A stretch of 64,000 nucleotides of DNA, taken from Thinopyrum elongatum (lineage: Eukaryota > Streptophyta > Magnoliopsida > Poales > Poaceae). The position numbers and the translations under genes were made by a program. The notes below the pieces were generated by a model. That model saw only the letters and a program-made list of their open reading frames with translations. It did no database searches and was not told where the DNA came from. Location: assembly GCA_011799875.1 (NCBI GenBank), contig CM022303.1:192187700-192251699 (forward strand). Reading direction: 5' to 3'. The stretch's first letter is position 1. Every line of letters begins with the position of its first letter. Shown here piece after piece: positions 1-10,796 of the stretch.

Positions 1-316
1 TGCAAGAAACCGTCGACCTGCACATCCACGTCTACGAGGAAATCATCTACATAGGCCACTACAAGGCCAGCGAGGACAGAAAGATGTTGGCCTTCTTCCA
101 GCGGCTGGAATCTTTGGACGCCATTGTTCAGAAGCACGTCGACCTAGCCACGAAAGCCGCTGCTACTTAGCCGCCGTTCGGTGGGCCGGCGCCCTGAGTC
201 GAGGAGGTGGACATCATCGATGGATGCATCTTTCTTCTTGCCTCCTGTAACCAGCACTGCATCGCCTTGTGGCCTTAATGTTTTATTAGTGTATGGCATT
301 TTTATTCCAGTCGTAA
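1..316 (+). repeat. Tandem gene duplication, left copy (right copy at 1497-1812)
   Basis: Bases 1-316 match 1497-1812 with only scattered substitutions, including about 145 bp beyond the stop codon. Similarity ends abruptly after CCAGTCGTAA in both copies. The left copy then runs into DNA holding a MITE, the right copy into unrelated sequence. This is a direct duplication with a spacing of about 1.5 kb. Confidence 0.9.
3..170 (+). CDS. C-terminal end of an orphan gene (copy 1 of a tandem pair), cut by the window edge
   Basis: An open frame enters from the left edge and ends at TAG 168-170, giving 55 residues that close with HVDLATKAAAT. It is nearly identical to the end of the gene at 1124-1666 (offset 1496 bases). 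Where copy 2 has a TAG stop (1595-1597), this copy keeps CAG (Gln) at 99-101, so the visible part is uninterrupted. I do not recognise the family; the fragment is probably mostly helical with no obvious motif. Whether the upstream part is intact cannot be seen. Confidence 0.55.
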   Translation, partial: QETVDLHIHVYEEIIYIGHYKASEDRKMLAFFQRLESLDAIVQKHVDLATKAAAT

Positions 317-387
317 ATGACATGTGTGATCCCTTGCTCTTATTTTGCGTTAATTATATGTAATATCACTGTCTTCGACCTGGTGTA

Positions 388-621
388 CTACCTAGGTCCT
401 GGTTTATTAGTCCCTTTTGTAATTTGTGCTAAATTTTGACCATAGATTTAACTGACAAAATGTTAGTGCATGTCAACAAAAATTATATCATTTGATTTGT
501 ATTTGAACATAGTTTTCAATGATATAATTTTGGTGACATGCATGAACCTTTTGTTAGTCAAATTTATGGGTAAAATTTGGCACCGATTATGATGGGGAGC
601 AATAAACCAGGATGGAGGTAG
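388..621. mobile_element. MITE with CTACCT...AGGTAG ends (copy 1 of 2)
   Basis: The ends form imperfect inverted repeats built on CTGGTTTATTAGTCCC on the left and GGGAGCAATAAACCAG on the right. The interior is AT-rich and non-coding, with a smaller inverted motif (ATGATATAA, GGTGACATGCAT). The same element recurs at 28087-28326. No clean target duplication was found, so the superfamily (mariner or Harbinger type) is left open. Confidence 0.65.
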
Positions 622-1020
622 ACTTGTCCATCACCATCGTGTTTTGTGTCTAATTTTGACTTCAGCGACCCAACCTACATGGAGGGAGTGCTGTATATAC
701 TTGCGCAACAACCAAACTTATATATTCAAAACTGAGCGTTACTACAAGTCACGAGTTCAAAACGAGAAAGTGGAATAAGTACAGCATGCCTGTGCCATTC
801 ACGTCGCACCCCCACATGGTCGCGGTGCATAATGTAGTAAATGACTAGTCTCTTCTTGACCCGCATTTGCATTGATACGGCTTGAATGCCAAGGAGGGAG
901 AGGGTAACGGTTCCCGAGATGTTGAATGGCCAATGATGCATCCTCAATTAGCATGCAGAGGGAATTAATTGGAGAAGCGGAATAGAGTCAGCATGATGTG
1001 AATGCAACAGAGTTTGGACT
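622..1020. other. Spacer upstream of the orphan gene
   Basis: No coding or repeat structure recognised. It is the probable upstream region of the gene whose TATA box lies at 1025. Confidence 0.4.
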
Positions 1021-1024
1021 CTCA

Positions 1025-1030
1025 TATAAA
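1025..1030 (+). promoter_or_regulatory. TATA box of the orphan gene
   Basis: TATAAA in the context CATATAAAGGCG, 99 bases before the ATG at 1124. The intervening leader is CA-rich, as is common for plant 5' UTRs. Confidence 0.6.
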
Positions 1031-1123
1031 GGCGCCCCACCACTCCAATCCATCTACTCCTAGTCTCTGCGCAACACTGCTCACTCCAATCCAAGACCAA
1101 GTGACCAGAAGCCACAAGCACCT

Positions 1124-1666
1124 ATGGAGGCAATGGACACGAGCGACAGTCGGCTGTGCCAGATCATCCAAGACGCCGGCCTGCAGCCCCGCACCGCACA
1201 GCATTTCTAGACGGTGCTGGCGACCACCGGCGTCGTAGCCCTCGCCGACACCGGCTTTGCCTCTCGCATGGATGACATGATGGTCCGCTCCATCCGCAAG
1301 TTCACTGCCATCAAGAAGCACGCAGACGACCTTGCCGTACTGCTCCAGCCCGCGCGCCCAGGCTCCTCATTGCCTGCCACCCTCATCGGCCTCCATGGTG
1401 ATGAACTCTTTCAAGCCCTGGTGGCCGTGCAGCTGCTGGAGGTCGCGACAAAGAATGTGCACCTCGAGGCCGCGCTCGCCGCGCAGCGCTTTGCCATGCA
1501 AGAAACCATCGACCTGCACATCCACGTCTACGAGGAAATCATCTACATAGGCCACTACAAGGCCAGCGAGGATAGAAAGACGTTGGCCTTCTTCTAGCGG
1601 CTGGAATCTTTGGACGCCATTGTTCAGAAGCACGTCGACCTGGCCACAAAAGCCGCTGCTACTTAG
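1124..1666 (+). pseudogene. Orphan grass gene, 180 codons, two in-frame TAG stops (copy 2)
   Basis: The frame starts at ATG 1124 (MEAMDTSDSR) and ends at TAG 1664-1666, with internal TAG codons at 1208-1210 (after TAQHF) and 1595-1597 (after TLAFF). Both internal stops fit a single C-to-T change from CAG. At the second, copy 1 of the duplication really has CAG. Apart from these the frame is open for 181 codons. The product would be a small, largely helical protein (for example HADDLAVLLQ and LVAVQLLEVATKN) with no signal peptide, membrane segment or catalytic motif that I recognise. A TATA box precedes it. It is probably a decaying member of a grass-specific family; readthrough or an alternative short product beginning after the first stop cannot be excluded. 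Confidence 0.65.
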
Positions 1667-1826
1667 CCGCCGTTCGGTGGGCCGGCGCCCTGAGTTGAGG
1701 AGGTGGACGTCGTCGATGGATGCATCTTTCTTCTTGCCTCCTGTAACCAGCACTGCATCGCCTCGTGGCCTTAATGTTTTATTAGTGTATGGCATTTTTA
1801 TTCCAGTCGTAACATTTTCACTGTGA

Positions 1827-2995
1827 GGTGGGGCCGCAGTTGAGCAAACCGACCATCGGCAAATCCCCACCCCGCCCACCGCGTGTCGGCTGAGTTAGAA
1901 TTAGAAGAGAGAAACGAGGGAGAAGAGCTAGCTGTAGCACGGACGCTGTTGTCAGATGGGACTCGTGTTGATAGAGTAGGAGTACTGAGTACTCGTACCT
2001 CTTTTTTTTTTAGGGAAAAAGTAGTCGTACGTCTAGTACCACTAGTTGGGTGCGTGCGACCTATACCTGTCATCACTTTAGGTCTCCTTTTCGAACCGCA
2101 GCTACGCTTCATAGTATATATTTTTTCACGCGTTTATCCTCCTATATGTACTCCTAGGCTATTTCCACGTGCTCCCTTTCACTGACATGTGGGACATAGA
2201 GCATCTGGGTCATAGTGCATGCACGACTCGTAGCATATGCAACCATGCCGGCGTACTGTACATTTCAGACCTCACGAATTACATGCAAACCCCCCGCAGA
2301 AGAATAAATAAATTACTACATGCAAACCGGATTATTTTCATAGAAACCGGAGCACGTTCATTAAATTTTGGACATAACACATTTATAAAAAACGACCGGA
2401 CCTAAACCAGTCTAAGGGCCTCTTTGATTCGCAGGATACTGAAAACACAGGAATGGGGAAAGTATGATGGCAATGAACCGAGACGAGGAGGAAGAGGAGT
2501 AGTACTGTACATGCTGCAGACTGGACTGTAGCACATTGTTTTTTATGGCCATATCACCACGTTGTTTTCTATGGCCTATCGCCTGCTGGTTCACTGGGCT
2601 GCCGTGGTTCGCACTCCTCCGACGTGAGTAGTAGTACTAGTATATACACTATATATACCACATGATTCTTTGCTCCTTCTTACGTACTTCGCCGACATGT
2701 GGAAGTGCCAGCATCCGGGTCGACGTGTCATGCACCAGATTAGAGTGGGGAACGGAAGGGGGGCATCACCCCGGTCGTAGCGCCATTAATTCATGACTAT
2801 AGTGAGTAGTCATATCACAAGACCCCGTCTTTCCAGCAATAACGCACCGTCAAATCGCACAGCCCTCCCTTTCCAGCAGTAAGTTGAATCCGCTACTCCC
2901 TCACCCTCCTCAGCTCTCTGTCAAACCGCCTACGCGAAAACTGCCACGCGTACTACCCGGGAAAAGCCTCGCCCTCAACTTTTAACTACTCATAG
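1827..2995. other. Intergenic, no gene seen
   Basis: Mixed low-complexity DNA. At 2416 there is GGGCCTCTTTGATTCG, which resembles the left end of a Tourist/Harbinger-type MITE, but no matching right end was found. No supported coding region. Confidence 0.35.
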
Positions 2996-2997
2996 TA

Positions 2998-3120
2998 CTC
3001 CCTCCGTTCCAAAATTCTTGTCTTACATTTGTCTAGATACGGATGTATCTAACACTAAAATGTAACTAGATACATCCGTATTTAGACAAATTTAAGACAA
3101 GAATTTTGGGACGGAGGGAG
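2998..3120. mobile_element. Stowaway MITE (Tc1/mariner type)
   Basis: A 123-bp palindromic element. The left end is CTCCCTCCGTTCC (2998-3010), the right end GGGACGGAGGGAG (3108-3120), and TA is duplicated at 2996-2997 and 3121-3122. The two arms pair almost throughout, so it folds into a long hairpin. This terminal sequence is the classic Triticeae Stowaway signature. Confidence 0.95.
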
Positions 3121-3543
3121 TATAATTTTATATCGATGAATTGCGCCATGGAGCAGAAAACCAAAAGAAAAATGTGGTACATGTAAACAAATACAGTTCA
3201 AGCTCTAGCTAGAGATTCAAAATGTAAACCGTGCATGTGTTCATATGTATAGGTTACTTCAAAGTACTGAGTCCATTGATGCAATGTGGTCAAACTGTAC
3301 CATCGATATCTCAAAGCCAAAATAGTTCGAGCTTGTTCGTTCTATATAAATACTAGTACTGTATGTTTATTCACCCGTGGGGTTGTTCAATGAATGGAGG
3401 GCCGGGGAGCACAAGTGAACAATACTACTACTAGTAAGTAGGAGTCGTACAGTTAGTTACGTTAAATAGAGAGTTTCTTTTCTTTAATGATATGTACACA
3501 AATTGAAACGCTTGTTGTGGAGAGAAAAAGATAATCACTCCAC

Positions 3544-3553
3544 TATATATATA
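3544..3553 (+). promoter_or_regulatory. TATA-like box directly upstream of an LTR insertion
   Basis: TATATATATA, followed after six bases by the start of the solo LTR at 3560. On the far side of the LTR (7948 on) lies a CT-rich leader. The original promoter and its transcript start would therefore have been separated by the insertion. Confidence 0.4.
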
Positions 3554-3559
3554 GGCAGG

Positions 3560-6500
3560 TGTCGGGACCGGTTTTCCAGGATATTAATTTCCCAGAAAAT
3601 GGCCCTAGTGCTCACCAGCCCCAGGATTACTGTTAGCTGATGAGACACCAACTTGATACAGAAATTCCAAGCAAAATACAAAATAAGTAGTACAAGACCA
3701 TTCTGGCCTATGAGTACAACAAATGGTTTCTAGTGGTTGATGGCGGAAGCGGTTTGCGGTTCATCAGCGTCTATGGGACTCCATTTCCCACAGGAACAGC
3801 TGACCTAGATAACTCCTATCTTCGCGAGGCTGCTATCATCATTGCGTAGGTTCCGGGGCTGTCACCGTAGCGCTCCTCTCCAAGCAATAAATCTGGCCAA
3901 GACAATAGCCAGGGACAAGCCAGTGAGTACTTTGAATGTACTCGCAAACATTATGAACACAGGTATAATATAACAGATGGTAGTCATGCTCTGAAATATT
4001 TCGTGATCACTTTGTCAGTTACGAGTTAAAATTCAAGACGCACGCAGGCTGGTTATTCCTATAAAACTTAAATAGGCAATCAGAGAATAAGAATAAATTG
4101 CACCAATCGAGTGTCTGAAGCGACGCCTCGAAAGGATTATAAAATACAGCATGCCTCAGTCGGGCGTCTGAGCGACGTCACATAAAGGGCTTATAAAGAA
4201 AATAAATAACAGGCATGCCACAGTCGGGCGTCTGAGCGACGTCACATAAAGGGCTTATAAAGAAAATAAATAACAGGCATGCCACAGTCGGGCGTCTGAG
4301 CGACACCACATAAAGGGCTTATAAAGAAAATAAATAACAGGCATGCCACAGTCGGGTGTCTGAGCGACGCCACATAAAGGGCTTATAAAGAAAATAAATA
4401 ACAGGCATGCCACTGTTGGGCGTCTGAGCGACACCACATAAAGGGCTTATAAAGAAAATAAATAACAGGCATGCCACAGTCGGGCGTCTGAGCGACACCA
4501 CATAAAGGGCTTATAAAGAAAATAAATAACAGGCATGCCACAGTCGGGCGTCTGAGCGACACCACATAAAGGGCTTATATGAGAATAATCACAGTGAATA
4601 TCCAGGAGGTAGAATCGTCCCAGGGATACTCAATAATTCAAATAATACAAATGGTTAGTCCTTAATAATAATAATCATAATCATCATATGTCACAAGTCA
4701 TGATCAATGTTCTGGTTTAGCAGATTTTCCTCCGAAGACCGACGCTAAGACCGACACTTGACCCATCCCAGACTGTAATCCTTAACCGCGGACACGGCTA
4801 TTCGAATAGATATGACCTCTGCAGAGGGTGTACTCTTTACCCACGAGTAACGAATTCCTTCAGTCCATCGGGACTAATTCCGTTTACGGTCTTTTAATTG
4901 AAAACACACCTGACCCGCACACACCAGCCTAACTTACCGGTGTCTGGAATCACCCACGACACCCGTTAAGCAAAACTCTAAGTGGGGAGGCTACAACCTC
5001 GATTAGCATGGGATCACAAAATTTATAACATGCGCAAACTAGGGGAGCTACCCCCTCGGCTTCAACCTGAAACACCCATGCCCCCGGACCAGGTGACATG
5101 TCTACCGGATGCAGCTGGTATTCTCCACCATGGCCTCTCTATACGGTGTGTGCTAAGAAAGGGGTTGACAATTTACTGAACCGTACCCTACCTAAGGCAG
5201 GGACAAGTGGTAGCACGAAGCAAGTATGGGGGTTACTGGCACAAGACTCGATCTATGGTCGTCTCAGGAGGTTAAAGCATCACCTGCATGACTAGCACAA
5301 CAAATACTTTTGTCCAATCACCAACAGGTTCACCACCCATCATGCCTCGTCATGCCCTCACTGATCTCTCTCATCAGCGTGAGGTACCATTTTTCACGGT
5401 CATACTTTATCCACGACAAAACTTCTCCCCGAAGTTTGTCCGGACCAGCTCAGGCATATGTGGCATGAGGCAGTAACCACTTCACATGTATATCACATGA
5501 TCACAGCAAATCAACTTCTCATCAAATGTGTTCATGCATGACTTATCATCATATGCAAAACTCATTTTTTTCATGTGACATAAACATAGCTTACTACTCC
5601 TAGCAAGCATTCAACAAAATATCATATCTGGTGTTCAAGATGCTTGCCTTCCAAGAGTAAGTAGGTGGGGTGCACTTTTTGAAAGTTTTCATCTCCCCTC
5701 CAATATCCTATTTTGAAAAATTCAAATCAATACATAATTCAAAAACAGTAAAAAAAGTTGTTCAGAATTTTTTCAAATAAATATGAAAATAAACTAGACA
5801 AAATTTGAGGAACAACGGAACAAGAATCAAATCAATTGGACTTATATTTAAAAAGTTATAGCCAGTCAAAGTTTAGTCAAAAAATCTGTTTTTAAAAAAA
5901 ACCAGAAAAAGAAAACGGTTCGGGGGGCTTACGCTTTCCCCTTAGCGAAGACGTATTCGGTGGAATACGCTTCCACTTAAACCAGAGCGGGCCGGCACTG
6001 GGTCACTGACAGGTGGGGCCGTCGGGTCCACTGGTCAGGTTTGACCAGTCGCCCCCGCCTCCTTCTCCTCTGGCCGAGCGGTAGCGGGGCTCTGGCGATC
6101 GCCGTCGACGAACGGCGGCTCCCCGCGAGGTTCTGAGGGCGGGGATGGATCCACCGGTCCAGGGCGGTCCTCCCAGTAGTCGACATGCTGGCGGGGGTGG
6201 AGGGGGTCGCCGGCGGCGAGCTCCACGGCGGACGGTGGTTTCGGGAGGATCGGGGCCTCGAGCTATGGTGGCTTCCGATCGAGGCTGAGGTGTTGGGTGG
6301 CTCCGCACGGTGGAGGGGAGTCGGACGGTGGTGCTGGAAGGACAGGGGAGGCTCTGCTCGCGTCGCACGGCACCGGAGCGCGGCGGCGGTCGAACTGGCC
6401 GGAGACGAGGAGGACGGCCTCCCTCCGTCGATTGCTGGCTATGGGAGCTCTAGGGAGATGGCTTGAGGTCGCCTGAGGGCCTGGACGAGCTCGGGGGCTC

Positions 6501-7947
6501 CTTTATAGGCGGTCGAGGACGGTTCCGCGTCGGCCGGGGATAAGATCGCCGGCTTCCTCCGTCCTGTTGCCCAGGGGCGCGTGGCGGCGATGGGCGCTAG
6601 CAGACGCGCTCGCGGATAAGCTCGGGCTATTCCCTGGGCGAGCTGGCGAGCGAGGGTGGTCGGGGCGGTGCTGCCAAGGCAGGGGCGCTCTGCGGCCGAA
6701 GGCATGCCGCCAAGATGGCCATGGTGGTTGGCTCTGAACTGCGCAGAGCAGCAGTCGAGCGGTGCTAGCGGACGGGGTGAGGTGGCGGTGGTGTTCCAGC
6801 ACTCTTCTGTGAGCCGATAAGGATCAGGGGCGAGACGCGGCGGCTCGGTTGCGCGCGTGTGCAAAACGTGCGCTCTGGGCGCGCCCAGAGCACGCACGCC
6901 AGGTGCTCGATGAAATGCCAACGCGTGCTAGAGGGCTGAGGTGAGGCTGGTAACTAACAGGTCTAGGTTAGTGGTAGCTAGGAGGTTGGTGGACATGTCG
7001 GTTTGGTCTGGGGGGCTAGTCCATAATGCAAACCTGGCTCCATGCCAAATCTGTTCATGAACACAAGGTGTTCGACAGAATGCCAAGGGCATCAAGGCAA
7101 TTGTACTGGTGGCCAAATACTCCAGGTTGGGGTCTCTTTAGGTGCAAGTGATGATGGCAAGGCTAGTTGGGCAAAACCAGAAACTTGTTAGTGCAAGTTT
7201 TTAGGAAAACCAAAACTGGACAGAGAGGAAAAGCTATTATTGCAGGAGTCAAAAATATTCCAATGGGTCCAATCTCCTGGACTTAAGGGTTTGGTAGGGT
7301 GCACTATAAGCATGAAAAATCCCATGGGCACTAGAGCAAAACAAAATAGGGTTGTAGTAGAAAATACCAATCTGATCCAGAATGAAGATGAGGATTGTTT
7401 GCTCAAATTTTCCAAAGAACACCACTGGGTTTTTGGCATAGAAATGAATTATATACTTCTACTAACATCTCCAAATTTTTATGGGAGTTTTAAAGAAATA
7501 TTTAAATAGGTTGCAGTGCAAACTACAGACTGAACCAGATTTGAAAACCTTGAGGTAGGGTTCAAATCCCCAAATGACCAAGAGAAGTTTTTGCATAAAA
7601 GTGATTTGGGAACATCACATGTCCTCCCCAAATTATGGTGGAATTTATAAATGAATTTATCAACGGGTTGTAGTGCAAAAGGGACTCTAAAACTTATGAA
7701 AAATCATTTTTAAAGGCAATAAAGCTCAGGAAAAATAATTATAGAAATAATTCCACTAATAAAATAAATGTTTCTTGAGAAGGTATACAAGTCCAAAATA
7801 TTTTTGAAAAGTTTCCACTAGGGAAAAACTTCACAATTCAGCAGAAAAGAGTGGTTCTGATATCAAAAGAAAATTCAGAAAATAAAAATTTAATTTCCTG
7901 TCAAATTTTTAACTAATAAAACATGGTTAAATTTTTGGGGTGTTACA
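3560..7947 (-). mobile_element. Solo LTR of a long-LTR gypsy-type element, reverse orientation
   Basis: Read on the minus strand it begins TGTAACACCCC (same start as the LTRs at 42609 and 52325) and ends GGTCCCGACA. The flanks are GCAGG at 3555-3559 and GCAAG at 7948-7952, a 5-bp target duplication with one mismatch. Its 4388 bp match the LTR size class of the 13.6-kb gypsy in this window. It likewise has a GC-rich segment (about 5990-6920) and AT-rich segments. No internal domain, primer-binding site or second LTR is present, so recombination between two LTRs is the likely origin. Open frames inside it show no known domain and are treated as chance. Confidence 0.8.
4118..4580. repeat. 64-bp tandem repeat inside the solo LTR, about 7 copies
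   Basis: CATAAAGGGCTTATA recurs exactly every 64 bases at 4181, 4245, 4309, 4373, 4437, 4501 and 4565, with a diverged copy before the first. Units differ by only a few substitutions (for example GACGTCAC/GACACCAC). The period is not a multiple of three, so any translation changes frame each unit. It therefore does not encode a repeat protein. Confidence 0.95.
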
Positions 7948-8286
7948 GCAAGGGCCGAAGCGCTTGCTTTACTAGGGTTGCTCTCTTCATTCTCTCATCC
8001 TCTCCAGATCTAAACAAGACAGCGGTAGCGACATTTTCTCTCTGCTCACCGCTGGTCACAGATCCGGCCGGATCCCTTCGGCCGGTGTGCGTAGAGGACT
8101 AGGTGCATCGTTCACGCGGTCATCGGCGTCGAGGGAGGAAACCCACAGCTGCCGGCGGGTCCCGATCCTCTGCCCGTGCCATTCTCTCCGACACAGCGCT
8201 GGCTTGGGAGGTCCTCCGACCCTTCTTCCTCCCTGCCGTATTGTGCGCAGATCCGACATGCCGCCGCCGACATCTCAACGACCCTC
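7948..8286 (+). other. Transcript-like GC/CT-rich leader, possible first exon
   Basis: CT-rich DNA (CTCTCTTCATTCTCTCATCC) runs into a GC-rich stretch and a good splice-donor match, CCTCAG|GTATAAG, near 8287. This resembles a plant 5' leader and first exon whose TATA box was displaced by the solo LTR. Several frames are open but none shows a family I recognise, so the product may be non-coding or a gene remnant. Confidence 0.3.
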
Positions 8287-8669
8287 AGGTATAAGTTCTT
8301 CGAAAGCGGCCTTGCTCTACTGCCCCAGCACCCCACGTGTCTGCATGTGCATCTTTTTCTACTTCCATCAGCTCTTCCAAAGCCACCTAAATTTTTAGTA
8401 TTATTGGAGGTAAAGCTACTTCATGCAGTCGAATCTAGGACTTGGTTCAAACAACGAAGAAAGGGGGGAAAGTCGTAGCACGAATCTAGGACTTGATTCA
8501 AAGAGGAAATAACAGGGGGAAAGTAGTAGAGACTGGATACCCAACCGGTCTCTTGGTTGAAAAGGGAAATAAAAGAAAAAGGCAGTACAAACTGGATAAG
8601 GAACAGATCTATCATTGGTTGAAAAAAGGATAGAAAGTGGCGGCTGGTGGACAAGTCAACAGAGTATGT

Positions 8670-8819
8670 CCAGGATTAGATTTGCTGCCCTCACATAGTA
8701 AAAGGTCTCCACGATTAGATTTGCTGCCCTCACATAGTAAAAGGTCTCCAGGATTAGATTTGCTGCCCTCACATAGTAAAAGGTCTCCAGGATTATATTT
8801 GCTGCCCTCACAGAGTATG
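8670..8819 (+). repeat. 39-bp tandem repeat, 3.8 copies
   Basis: Units start at 8670, 8709, 8748 and 8787; the core is GATTTGCTGCCCTCACATAG. The 39-bp period is 13 codons and stays open on the plus strand (GLDLLPSHSKRSP repeated). Degenerate shorter relatives (CTAGGACTTGRTTCAAA) lie just upstream at 8430-8640. Confidence 0.9.
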
Positions 8820-10027
8820 AGAAAACTCGGCATCACCACTTTATGCCTCCTTGTAGGTACATTGTGCTGATGCGTCCACTGTCGCATGTCCTTATACCAA
8901 CTTTTTGCTGTTGTTAATGTAAGGGCGCATGTAAAATGAAGCGACCACACTGTTACCTTAAGGTCATGTCTAACCAGTGTTATTGTTAATCTAATGCCTC
9001 CAGTGATATGATGCAATTAAACTGTGTTACAAATGGTACTCCTGCTATTTTCCCCAGTATGATAAGTAAGTTGCTTCTTTACGCTGCTGAGTGTCCTGGT
9101 GTCCCCACGGTCCCATGCCCTTAAACCAATTCTTTAGCTGCTGTTGATCTACTGTATCTGGTAAACAAGCAATGCCACCATTAAAGTAATCCCATATTTG
9201 ACGAATGTCATTGTTGATCGTAATGCTTTCGGTAACATGAAGCATTGCTGACATTTTAAAATTTCTACTGTCCTTGCGTGATTGCCATGAACATAATCAA
9301 GATGCTTCTTTTCATTTCGTGTATGTTTCGTATCTTGTTAATGATCAGCAACTGTTTTCTTTCTATCTTTTTGTGCAGATAGGGGTATCCATTTCACCTT
9401 GTTGCTATTATGACCTTTTGGTGAACTGCACAAACCACTTTTTTTTGGAATGAGTGTCTTGTGCAGTTCAACTAAAATGTCACGTGGGCAACATCTCTCA
9501 ATTTTGGTGGAACTGCACAAAATGGTGATTGGAGTTTCAAAAATCTCCGTCAAATTCTGCTGGTAATCTCGTGCAACATTTTATTAGCCTTTGCAAGATG
9601 AGCCGTCACTGTCACCACAATGGCACTTTATTTAGTGGAACTGCGCAAAAGGATAAGCAAATTATAGTTGCACCTTACATGAGCAGGACAGCCAACCTTA
9701 ATGTTGCTCAATTTTAGTGCAACTACTAAAGAAGAACCTGCCAGCTCACGAGAGCAAGTACTTCTTGCTAGCTGAATGATGCAATCTTTGCTTCATTTCA
9801 GGTGAACTGTAGAAAAAGTTGCATGAATTGAATCATCGAGTGGAGCTGAAGGTTGACTTCAACTAGTGCCACTATTAATCATGCCCTTTCTTATCTGTGC
9901 AAATAGGAATACTCAACTACAGATGTTGTGATGGTCAAGAGCATTCACCAAGTTCTTGGGTTGTATGACATGGCTAGCCAAGATGGATTTAATCCCGATA
10001 TTCACTTTATCAAAAGGCTCTAATGGG
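8820..10027. other. Intergenic or intronic, no gene seen
   Basis: Moderately AT-rich sequence with several short, loosely repeated phrases such as GTGGAACTGCACAAAA and GTGGAACTGCGCAAAA (about 9508 and 9637). No domain or reliable exon found. Confidence 0.35.
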
Positions 10028-10371
10028 TTGGTTCTGAATCTTGCAAGCTGGGAATCAATGAGATGTGTAGGCATCTTTGTTGTACTTATTATTTGAATGT
10101 TATTTGTTGGTTCTGAATCTTGCAAGCTGGGAATCAATGAGATGTGTAGGCATCTTTTGTTGTACTTATTATTTGAATCTTATTTGTTGGTTCTGAATCT
10201 TGCAAGCTGGGAATCAATGAGATGTGTAGGCATCTTTGTTGTACTTATTATTTGAATCTTATTTGTTGGTTCTGAATCTTGCAAGCTGGGAATCAATGAG
10301 ATGTGTAGGCATCTTTGTTGTACTTATTATTTAAATCTTATTTGTTGGTTCTGAATCTTGCAAGCTGGGAA
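10028..10371. repeat. 79-bp tandem repeat, about 4.3 copies
   Basis: TTGGTTCTGAATCTTGCAAG recurs at 10028, 10107, 10187, 10266 and 10345. Spacing is 79, 80, 79 and 79; the one longer unit has an extra T in a T-run. The copies are almost identical, so the expansion is recent. Confidence 0.95.
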
Positions 10372-10796
10372 ACACGGCATGATGGTGCAGAGGACAACAA
10401 CCATAACAAACAGTTCAAACTTGGTAGTATTATCTGTGTGAAAGTGCGACAAATGTGTTGATCGTGTGCGTCCTGAGAATAATAATTCTAATTGCTGTGC
10501 ATGTTGATCCTGTGGCACTGATAGAACGAGCCAATGCATTGCTTGTTTTAAGAATAAATTTTAATTAAAGCTAATTAAATTTAAGTAAAGTGACCACTAA
10601 CAGTTGTTATTATAGTACCAATACAGACCCGCTCGTGAACCGACGTGTGGCCGGAATAGGTTTCTTAATGGAGGTGTTTGAATGCACCGAGGGTGCATGT
10701 TCTGTCGGGCGTGCAGCGGGCGAGGGAGGGGTAGCAACTGTTGTCGCCTGTACACACTCAGTTTACTGTTGAATCTAGTTCCCCAAGAGCTGAAAA

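Noticed and set aside
2416..2640. Complete Tourist/Harbinger MITE starting GGGCCTCTTTGATTCG
   Set aside because: No inverted right end or 3-bp duplication found, so only mentioned as a possible fragment.
4255..4565. Repeated small minus-strand reading frames beginning MVSLRRPT with hydrophobic stretches
   Set aside because: They are produced by the 64-bp tandem repeat, whose period shifts frame every unit. No promoter and no conserved frame.
4118..4580. CRISPR-like regular array
   Set aside because: The whole 64-bp unit is repeated with no unique spacers, inside an LTR of a plant genome.
5977..6921. Several long GC-rich frames in the solo LTR
   Set aside because: They overlap on both strands in a GC-rich block of an LTR, lack domains, and resemble the equally frame-rich block in the other long LTRs.
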